DNA of 64,000 nucleotides from Caryophanales bacterium UBA743 (GTDB lineage: Bacteria > Bacillota_I > Bacilli_A > RFN20 > CAG-826). The stretch spans positions 62,001-126,000 of the forward strand of contig DBKT01000004.1 of the NCBI GenBank assembly GCA_002297365.1, written 5' to 3'. Both the position numbers and the translations under genes were made by a program. Under the pieces are notes generated by a model. It saw only the letters and a list, made by a program, of their open reading frames with translations. It searched no databases and was not told the origin of the DNA. How positions within the stretch are numbered: the first letter of the stretch is position 1; each line of letters starts with the position of its first letter. This document shows, piece by piece, positions 33,157-39,675 of the stretch.

Positions 33157-33205
33157 AAAGGGGCTGTTGAAAAACCGTTCGGTTAATCAACGGCCTCTTT
33201 TTTCT
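33157..33205 (+). terminator. Terminator of the GH3 operon
   Basis: GGGGCTGTTGA pairs with TCAACGGCCTC, and an inner AACC/GGTT stem sits in its loop. The structure runs into TTTTTTC. Confidence 0.82.
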
Positions 33206-33487
33206 TTGCCTAAAAGACATTAAACATTAAAGGCGCAATGGTAATAACCAAGGGGAGAAGGTGTTTTTGGCTTCTCCGTTAAAAATTGAGGGTCGAACCC
33301 ATAACACTTTTTAAAGAGGGCGATGGCAAATTTCAAGAACGGCGCTTTCGATGAAGTTGATAAATTCATAAAAGTAACGAATGTTTCGAAGGAAAAAGAA
33401 CGTTTCTCCTTTTAAAAGGTCAAACTTATTGATATATTTAAATTTGTGAGGAACTTTGTCCTTGTTTTTTTGCGGGAGAAAAGAAAA
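33206..33487. other. Upstream region of cdaA
   Basis: The stretch holds a GGAGAAG/CTTCTCC hairpin (33255-33279). It also holds a 30-codon frame (33323-33415) preceded by AAAGAGGGCG, which could be a small peptide gene but has no recognisable similarity. AT-rich promoter-like sequence lies at 33430-33446. No other feature is visible. Confidence 0.4.
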
Positions 33488-34339
33488 ATGATGAATTGGC
33501 AATATCCTTTAGCGGGTTATGGGTTCGACAATCCGGCCGGAATTTGCTCGTTTGTCTTTGGCCTTCTTTTCCTTGCGCTTTTTGATTTTGCGATTTTCCA
33601 GCTCGTAAAGAAAATATGGGTTTGGGCTGTCGCTTTGGTTTTAGAGTTCCTGATTGTCATATCAGCCGGATTCGGCATGTGGTTCTTGTCTCTGATTGCC
33701 TGCTTGATTCTTTTGATTTTCGGAATGCTGCTGTTTATTGTGAATCAAAATGAAGTGCGCTCTTTTTTTGAAAACGCAAATTGGAAAAAAGACATGAAAG
33801 CTTTTTTCCATAAAGGCAAGAAAGTAGAGCCTGAATATATTTTCGATCGTGAGAAAGTCTATCGCGAAATTTATCGTGCGGTGGTGGATATGTCTCAAGA
33901 AAAACGTGGAGCTTTGATCACTGTCATGAAAAAAGATAACATTCTTGATCCTTCCAAAATAGGAACGGTGATTAAACAACGCGGCGTTGATTTGGATGCC
34001 CCCGTAAAAGCGGAATTGCTCGAAACAATTTTCTATGTTGGCACCCGCCTTCATGATGGGGCAGTCGTAATTAAAGGGGATAAGATCGCCAGGGCTGCCG
34101 TTTTCTTTCAATCTACAAGACAGGCTTTAACGGGGAAATACGGCTCTCGTCATCAAGCAGCGTTAGGAATTTCCGAAAACTCCGACTCTGTCACCATTAT
34201 CGTATCGGAAGAAACGGGCCGCATCGGCATTGCTTTTCAAGGCGAGCTCATCCCGGTGAATCCGGATAATTTCATGAGAATCTTCACGGAATATATGGCC
34301 TATGAGCCAACCGTTTCGAATTCAGAAGAGGGGAAATAG
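33488..34339 (+). CDS. cdaA: Diadenylate cyclase, CdaA type
   Basis: The protein has 283 residues from the ATG at 33488. The frame from 33446 adds a non-conserved leader. Three N-terminal membrane helices (about residues 15-95) are followed by the DAC domain, with YRAVVDMSQEKRGALITV, catalytic LHDGAVVIKG (about 198-207) and SRHQAALGISE (about 233-243). The enzyme makes c-di-AMP from two ATP at the membrane. The usual RHR of the second motif is RHQ here, and the preceding residue is Ser. The CdaR and GlmM genes that usually accompany cdaA are absent. GGAGAAAAGAAAA precedes the start. Confidence 0.92.
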   Translation: MMNWQYPLAGYGFDNPAGICSFVFGLLFLALFDFAIFQLVKKIWVWAVALVLEFLIVISAGFGMWFLSLIACLILLIFGMLLFIVNQNEVRSFFENANWKKDMKAFFHKGKKVEPEYIFDREKVYREIYRAVVDMSQEKRGALITVMKKDNILDPSKIGTVIKQRGVDLDAPVKAELLETIFYVGTRLHDGAVVIKGDKIARAAVFFQSTRQALTGKYGSRHQAALGISENSDSVTIIVSEETGRIGIAFQGELIPVNPDNFMRIFTEYMAYEPTVSNSEEGK

Positions 34340-34427
34340 AACCTTGAGGTTCTTTTTTATTCCCGTCTTCGTTTTCTTTTTCTTTGTTTAAGGCTAAAAT
34401 GGAGTTTAGTCAGTCAGGAGGAGAATT

Positions 34428-35162
34428 ATGCCCACACCACATATTGAAGCAAAAGCAGGAGATTTCGCGAAAGTCGTTTTAATGCCTGGAGACCCAAAAC
34501 GCGCCGAATGGATTGCGAATACGTTCTTAAAGGAAGCTAGACTCGTTACATCTGTCCGTGGAATCCTAGGATTCACCGGAAAAGCGCCAGACGGCTCTTT
34601 GGTTTCAGTCATGGCTTCAGGAATGGGCATGCCTTCTATCGGTATTTATTCCCATGAGCTTTATACGAGCTATGGCGTTGATGCCATTATCCGCATCGGG
34701 ACTATCGGCTCTTACCAAGAAGGAATTGAATTGAAAGATATTTTGATTGGTCAAGGCGCTTGTACGAATAGCAACTGGATGGGGGAGCACTCCCTTTATG
34801 GTGGGACTTTCTCTGCCATTGCCGATTATGATTTGCTTTCTTGGGCCGTCGAATCTGCAAGAAATAACCATTTTAGGAATCACGTCGGGAACATTCTATC
34901 TTCCGACACTTTCTATGGTTATCGTCCCGAGGCTTGGAAAAAATGGGCCAATTTAGGGGTCATGGGCGTAGAAATGGAAGCTTACGCACTTTATGAGACG
35001 GCCGCTGAATTAAAGAAGAAAGCCTTAGCTATCTGCACGGTTTCCGATTCCTTCCTCTTTAAGAAGATCCTCACTCCAAAAGAACGCCAAGAAGGCTTGG
35101 ACAACATGGTCAAAGTCGCTTTAGACGTCGCGATGAAATATAACGCATGCCATACGAAGTAA
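34428..35162 (+). CDS. deoD: Purine-nucleoside phosphorylase, DeoD type
   Basis: DeoD splits purine (deoxy)nucleosides with phosphate into base and (deoxy)ribose 1-phosphate. The 244-residue protein has the hexameric PNP-I hallmarks: TPHIEAKAGDFAKVVLMPGDP, the phosphate-binding MASGMGMPSIGIYSHEL, IRIGTIGS, VMGVEMEAYALY and the active-site TVSDSF. A TAAAAT -10 box and a strong AGGAGGAG ribosome site precede it. Its last 16 bases overlap the start of the next membrane-protein gene. With apt and upp it supports salvage of nucleic-acid bases. Confidence 0.97.
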   Translation: MPTPHIEAKAGDFAKVVLMPGDPKRAEWIANTFLKEARLVTSVRGILGFTGKAPDGSLVSVMASGMGMPSIGIYSHELYTSYGVDAIIRIGTIGSYQEGIELKDILIGQGACTNSNWMGEHSLYGGTFSAIADYDLLSWAVESARNNHFRNHVGNILSSDTFYGYRPEAWKKWANLGVMGVEMEAYALYETAAELKKKALAICTVSDSFLFKKILTPKERQEGLDNMVKVALDVAMKYNACHTK

Positions 35163-35785
35163 AAATAACGATTTTCACATTGCTTGCTCTTCTTGTTTTT
35201 GGAGGAATTCTTTTTTGGTTCCTTTTCCCCCTCGTTCGTAAGAAACTCTTTTCGTCTCGCTATAAACGTTTTTATTACGACTATGTGAATCATGTTGTGA
35301 AATACAATGATTTTTATTTGATCAACAATCTTGCCTTTGATGTGGGAGACGCCCAAACATTGAACATCGACCATTTGATTGGCGGGGATAAATACATCTA
35401 CGTCATTATTGATTATTATGTGGACGGCGGCATTCGCATCGAACCTCTCAAGCCGATTTCCTACGTGTATAAAAAAGATGATAAGAAATTTGAGATTGCC
35501 AATCCTTTGCAAGTCGTCGCGCATTCTATGAATAAACTCTCTTCACTTTCCGGAATTTCTAGCGAATTTTTAGTCGGCATCGTCTTGCTTAACGATGATT
35601 GCAATGTAGTTTCCGTTGAAAATAGCTCATCTCCTGTTAATATTGTTAGGCTTCGTGAATTATCTAAATTCATCGAAAATTATGAAAAAAGACCGGTAAA
35701 ACCATTCGTCTCAAGACAACTTTGGCAAGCCATCCAAGATTTACACACCATTAAAGAAAATGTCCAATCCAGAAAAAAACAATAA
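35147..35785 (+). CDS. Membrane-anchored protein with a weak NERD-like domain
   Basis: This 212-residue protein has one N-terminal membrane helix (about residues 7-30) and a soluble domain. Its pattern (AQTLNIDHLIGGDKYIYVIID, then KPISYVYKKDDKKFEIANPLQVV) resembles NERD nuclease-related domains, in which a short helix is followed by IDHlvvg-giyvIE-K. The Glu/Lys pair expected of an active nuclease is not clear (VIIDYY), so the assignment is tentative and the protein may be structural. It overlaps deoD by 16 bases and the next membrane gene by 26 bases, so the three are co-translated. Confidence 0.6.
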   Translation: MPYEVKITIFTLLALLVFGGILFWFLFPLVRKKLFSSRYKRFYYDYVNHVVKYNDFYLINNLAFDVGDAQTLNIDHLIGGDKYIYVIIDYYVDGGIRIEPLKPISYVYKKDDKKFEIANPLQVVAHSMNKLSSLSGISSEFLVGIVLLNDDCNVVSVENSSSPVNIVRLRELSKFIENYEKRPVKPFVSRQLWQAIQDLHTIKENVQSRKKQ

Positions 35786-36890
35786 TCATTCAGCGAATGA
35801 AAGCATTCTCGTGACTTCTTTTAAGGAATATCCTAAAACCTTAAAGAAAATTTTGCCGTGGATCATTAATTTCATTTTCGTCGTCATCGCTGCTTTGGCT
35901 TTGGCTTTTTTGAGCCCATTTAGCCTTTTCTTCAGCGTACCTTTGGTGATTATCCCTTTCTTTTTCTCCCTTCAGGTATCCGTTTCTTACATTCATCTTA
36001 AAAACGATTTGGATAACAGGCGTTTCAGCGCTTATCTGAAATCTTATTTTTCACCCACGAGTTTTGGCTGTTATCGCATCGTTCGCTCAGCCTTATTCAG
36101 CTTTTTGATTTCTTTGGGCGCCGCTTTCCTTTTCAGCTTTGCGTATATCGAAATCTCCATTTTGAACGGCGTGGATATGAATGCGATTTTGAATGATTTC
36201 CTGGAAGTCTACCAAACGAACGATTTCAATGGGATGAATGATATTTTGAATTCTGAGCCTATTCTTTCCTTGATTACATGGATGGGAGTGGTTGAAAGCG
36301 TTTCTTTCGCCCTTTCTTTCCTTTTCCATCTTTTCCGCTATGGCGTTCTTTGCTATTTTCATTTCTCCTTGCAAGGGGCGGATACGAGATCGGTGAACGC
36401 CTTCTACAAAGCGGCATTACGCTCCACTCGCTCTAAGGGTTATAACAAAGATTACCTCTCCCTTATCTGGCCAATGCTTCTTCTGAGCGTTCTTTCTTTG
36501 GGGATTGGAATCTGTTTTGGCTATCTATTGACTACAATTGAAAGCGTTTCTTCCTTCTTCCAAAATAACGATTACTTCCAAAGCAGCCAACTCATTTCTT
36601 TAACGGGAATTCTCACGATGCTTCTTTTTGTTATTTTCTTTTTGCCTTATTATTTTGACTCAATGATTCTTCTTTATAAAAAATATGAATTGTCTTTCGG
36701 ACAAGCAGCCTTGGAGTACGCTCAAGAAGCGATCAGCCAATTAAAAGAAACCGAACAATTCACCAAAGAAGAAAGAGAAGAAATCGAAAAGAATCTCTCG
36801 AATTTAAAGAAGCAGCAAGATGAACTTGCAAATAAAGAAAAAGAAGAGAAAAACAAAGATGATTCTTCTGATGATGAAAATCGTGAATAA
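35760..36890 (+). CDS. Multi-pass membrane protein with acidic coiled-coil tail
   Basis: This 376-residue protein is unrecognised. It has about five to six hydrophobic helices (around residues 32-80, 112-135, 160-200, 225-255 and 275-300). A cytosolic tail from about residue 315 is rich in Glu and Lys (EEREEIEKNLSNLKKQQDEL) and predicted to form a coiled coil. The start lies inside the preceding gene (26-base overlap), implying that both products are made together and perhaps form a complex. Confidence 0.75.
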   Translation: MSNPEKNNNHSANESILVTSFKEYPKTLKKILPWIINFIFVVIAALALAFLSPFSLFFSVPLVIIPFFFSLQVSVSYIHLKNDLDNRRFSAYLKSYFSPTSFGCYRIVRSALFSFLISLGAAFLFSFAYIEISILNGVDMNAILNDFLEVYQTNDFNGMNDILNSEPILSLITWMGVVESVSFALSFLFHLFRYGVLCYFHFSLQGADTRSVNAFYKAALRSTRSKGYNKDYLSLIWPMLLLSVLSLGIGICFGYLLTTIESVSSFFQNNDYFQSSQLISLTGILTMLLFVIFFLPYYFDSMILLYKKYELSFGQAALEYAQEAISQLKETEQFTKEEREEIEKNLSNLKKQQDELANKEKEEKNKDDSSDDENRE

Positions 36891-36962
36891 TGCTTTCTGA
36901 AAGCAACGTAAGTGGCTGTTGGTAACATCGTCACTTTTTTGGTCAACTCAAGTTTAAGGAAA

Positions 36963-36990
36963 GAAAAAACCTCTCAAAATATTAAGAGGC
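36963..36990 (-). terminator. Intrinsic terminator after tRNA-Gly (GCC)
   Basis: On the minus strand CCTCT, a 10-base loop and AGAGG are followed by TTTTTTC. Confidence 0.82.
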
Positions 36991-37001
36991 TAAAAATAAA
37001 A

Positions 37002-37075
37002 TGGAGCAGGCGACGGGAATCGGACCCGCGTATCCACCTTGGCAAGGTGGTGTTCTACCATTGAACTACGCCTGC
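37002..37075 (-). tRNA. tRNA-Gly (GCC)
   Basis: The 74-base cloverleaf on the minus strand has acceptor GCAGGCG/CGCCTGC, anticodon stem CCACC/GGTGG with loop TTGCCAA (anticodon GCC), and encoded CCA. Confidence 0.95.
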
Positions 37076-37099
37076 ATCACGTCATTTGACGCGAGGATT

Positions 37100-37128
37100 A
37101 TTATAGCCATCCAAAAGCGAACACGCAA
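37100..37128 (-). promoter_or_regulatory. Promoter of tRNA-Gly (GCC)
   Basis: On the minus strand TTGCGT (37128-37123), a 17-bp spacer and TATAAT (37105-37100) precede the tRNA by 24 bases. It is divergent from gltX. Confidence 0.8.
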
Positions 37129-37184
37129 TAGCAAATTTGCGGCATCTGTTTTATAATCTTTTGCGTTATTTAGAAGGAGCGAAT

Positions 37185-38837
37185 ATGGCTACATACGAAG
37201 ATTTAGCAGAATTATTATTCCCTGAGGTCCGCGAGACGATTGACGATTTAGAAAAACGTTTTCCCGAGCGCCATTTACCCGAAGGGGCTCAAGTGACTCG
37301 TTTTGCTCCTTCGCCAACCGGGTTCCTTCATACTGGCTCCCTGTTTACCGCTTTTATCGCTTATACCTTAGCTAAGCAATCCCATGGCGTTTATTTTTTT
37401 CGTTTGGAAGATACGGACACAAAACGCACCATCGCTGGGAGTGCGGATGAGCTAATTGAACAACTGGCTCAATTTGGCATTGTCGCCGATGAAGGATATT
37501 TCCCAGGCAAAGATAAAGGCGATTACGGGCCTTATCAGCAATCGAAACGCGCCAGCATTTATAAAATCGTGATCAAGGAACTTGTCCGTCAAGGCATGGC
37601 CTATCCTGATTTCATGAGCGCGGATGAACTTGCGGCCTTAAGAAAATTTCAAGAAGACAACAAGATTCTTCCGGGTTACTATGGCCCCTATGCCCGAGAT
37701 AGAAAACTTTCCGTCGATGAAGCCATCGAAAAAATCAAGGCGGGCACACCATGGGTTATCCGCTATAAATCCATGGGCGACCATAATAAGAAAATCAAAT
37801 TCACCGATCGTATCCGCGGCACGATTGAACTTGCGGATAATGATGTGGATATCGTCATCTTGAAAAGCGACGGCCTCCCAACCTATCATTTTGCGCACGT
37901 CGTTGACGATCATTTCATGAGAACGACGGTTGTCACAAGAGGCGAGGAATGGATCCCTTCGACTCCTATTCATCTTCAGCTTTTCCGCTCTTTGAATTGG
38001 AAAGCCCCAAAATACGCTCACCTTCCAGTGATTATGAAACTGGACCACGGCAATAAGCGCAAACTCTCCAAGAGAAAAGATCCTGAAGCGGCCGTCTCCT
38101 TCTTCTTAAAAGCAGGTTATCCTCCGAAGGCGTTGCTTGTTTACCTTATGAGCATCGCCAACTCTAATTTTGAGGAGTGGACCCTTTCGAATAAGAGCTA
38201 TGATTATCACGCCTTCCAATTCGCTTTTTCCAAGATGTCTCTTGATGGAGCTCTTTTTGACCAAAGCAAATTGAATTTCTTCGCGAAGGAAACGATTGCG
38301 ACAATACCAACCCAAACCCTAGTTCATGACGTGACGGAATGGGCGAAGAGTAACGATCCTGTTTTAAACGCCAAGATTGAGAAGGACCCTGCCTATTTCT
38401 CTAAAGTTCTCGGCATCGAGAGAGACCGCCCGAATCCAAGAAAGGATTATGCGAAATATTCCGATATTGAGCCTGCGACGAGATTCTTCTATGACGAAGA
38501 TTACCAAAAACTCATTGAAGGTCCATTGCCATTCAGCCCTAAATTCAGCAAAGAGTTCCTGAAGGATTTCTTAGGGGAAGTCGCTTCAAAGATGGCTTAT
38601 GGCGTAGATGAATCCACCTGGTGGAATAGCGTTAAAGAGGTTGCCTCTGCAAATGGCTTCGCCATTGCGAATAAAGATTACAAAAAGAATCCGGAAGCTT
38701 ATAAAGGTTCGGTCTCTGATGCCGCGGAGATTATTCGCATTGCCTTAACCGCTTCAAAAGATTCCCCAAATCTTCACGAGGTCATTGAAATCTTAGGGAA
38801 AGAGCGTGTCGTCCACCGTTTGACCTCCCTCTTTTAG
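37185..38837 (+). CDS. gltX: Glutamyl-tRNA synthetase
   Basis: GltX charges tRNA-Glu (and tRNA-Gln in organisms using the amidotransferase route). The 550-residue protein starts at the ATG at 37185 behind AGAAGGAGC. The frame from 37137 reads through the promoter. The HIGH-type motif is APSPTGFLHTGS (about residues 39-50), RLEDTD is near 84, and the KMSKS motif is KRKLSKRKDPEAA (about 288-300). The anticodon-binding C-terminus is complete. A TATAAT lies at 37152-37157. It is a single-gene unit closed by the terminator at 38849. Confidence 0.96.
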   Translation: MATYEDLAELLFPEVRETIDDLEKRFPERHLPEGAQVTRFAPSPTGFLHTGSLFTAFIAYTLAKQSHGVYFFRLEDTDTKRTIAGSADELIEQLAQFGIVADEGYFPGKDKGDYGPYQQSKRASIYKIVIKELVRQGMAYPDFMSADELAALRKFQEDNKILPGYYGPYARDRKLSVDEAIEKIKAGTPWVIRYKSMGDHNKKIKFTDRIRGTIELADNDVDIVILKSDGLPTYHFAHVVDDHFMRTTVVTRGEEWIPSTPIHLQLFRSLNWKAPKYAHLPVIMKLDHGNKRKLSKRKDPEAAVSFFLKAGYPPKALLVYLMSIANSNFEEWTLSNKSYDYHAFQFAFSKMSLDGALFDQSKLNFFAKETIATIPTQTLVHDVTEWAKSNDPVLNAKIEKDPAYFSKVLGIERDRPNPRKDYAKYSDIEPATRFFYDEDYQKLIEGPLPFSPKFSKEFLKDFLGEVASKMAYGVDESTWWNSVKEVASANGFAIANKDYKKNPEAYKGSVSDAAEIIRIALTASKDSPNLHEVIEILGKERVVHRLTSLF

Positions 38838-38848
38838 GCAAAATTGAC

Positions 38849-38880
38849 AAGGCTGTTGAAAGACAGTCTTTTCTTTTTAA
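38849..38880 (+). terminator. Intrinsic terminator after gltX
   Basis: AAGGCTGT and ACAGTCTT pair (one G-T) across a short loop and run into TTTTCTTTTT. Confidence 0.8.
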
Positions 38881-38904
38881 AAAATGAACCCAGTATCTCT
38901 ATTT

Positions 38905-38926
38905 TTAGTTAGGATAATCTAACCAA
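38905..38926 (+). promoter_or_regulatory. Inverted repeat upstream of the hyp operon promoter
   Basis: TTAGTTAG (38905-38912) and CTAACCAA (38919-38926) flank GATAAT, seven of eight arm positions pairing. It lies about 40 bases upstream of the TATAAT at 38966-38971. The arms recall metal-regulator boxes of the DtxR/IdeR kind (GTTAG/CTAAC), so nickel or iron control is possible but unproven. Confidence 0.5.
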
Positions 38927-38999
38927 AAACATTGCAAAAACCTACCTTTTTCCGACTTGCAAATATATAATATTTAAGCCTTCACGAAGGTTTTAGAAG

Positions 39000-39674
39000 A
39001 TGATGGAAGAAAGAAGGACGATTATCCTTGGCACAAACGTTTTCGAAGCGGTCCAAAAAGACGGCGAAGAATTACGAAAAGAGCTGAAGAAAAAGAAACT
39101 CTTTCTTATCAATGTCATGTCTGGCCCTGGTGCAGGAAAAACAACGACGCTTATATCGCTGATTCAAAAATTAAAAAAAGAATTTCGCATCGGCGTTGTT
39201 GAAGCGGATATAGATTCCGATGTTGACGCAGTGAAAGTAAGCAAGGAAACGGGCGTCCCTTCTCTTCAGGTGCACACCGATTCCCTTTGTTACATTGACG
39301 TTGACATGGTCCGAGAAAGCTTGGCTCATTTTGAAAAGATGGACTTAGATTGCCTCTTCTTGGAAAACATCGGAAATATGGTTTGCCCTTCTACGTTTGA
39401 TACGGGAGCTTGCTTAAACGTTTGCATCCTCTCTCTTCCTGACGGAGATGAAAAACCATTCAATTATCCAAGCATGTTTGAGGGTTCCGATTTGATTTTG
39501 ATTAACAAAATCGATTCGTTGGAATTTTTTCCCTTCGATTTTGGAAAAGTGGAAAAATTCATCCATGAAATCAACCCTCATGCGACGATTCTCCCTTATT
39601 CGGCGAAAACGGGTCAAGGAGTGGGGGAAATCGTTGATTACTTAAGTTTAAAAATTCAGGATTGGAGGAAATAA
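39000..39674 (+). CDS. hypB: HypB-type nickel-insertion GTPase
   Basis: This 224-residue protein is a SIMIBI GTPase with P-loop NVMSGPGAGKTTT (about residues 38-50), EADIDSDVDA, the switch segment CLFLENIGNMVCPS and specificity motif LINKIDS. HypB delivers nickel to [NiFe] hydrogenase with HypA and can serve other nickel enzymes. The N-terminal CxxCGC high-affinity site of E. coli HypB is absent. In the GTPase-domain metal site Cys97 and Cys129 are kept with the E. coli spacing (32 residues), but the neighbouring His is Tyr98. It is the first gene of the hypB-flavoprotein-hypA operon (1-base gap to the next gene). Confidence 0.9.
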   Translation: MMEERRTIILGTNVFEAVQKDGEELRKELKKKKLFLINVMSGPGAGKTTTLISLIQKLKKEFRIGVVEADIDSDVDAVKVSKETGVPSLQVHTDSLCYIDVDMVRESLAHFEKMDLDCLFLENIGNMVCPSTFDTGACLNVCILSLPDGDEKPFNYPSMFEGSDLILINKIDSLEFFPFDFGKVEKFIHEINPHATILPYSAKTGQGVGEIVDYLSLKIQDWRK

Positions 39675-39675
39675 T

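Noticed and set aside
33323..33415. 30-codon frame preceded by AAAGAGGGCG
   Set aside because: A ribosome-like sequence is present, but the length and lack of similarity give too little support for a gene. It is mentioned only in the region note.
35147..35785. Calling this protein an active NERD nuclease
   Set aside because: The fold resemblance is weak and the catalytic Glu/Lys pair is not visible.
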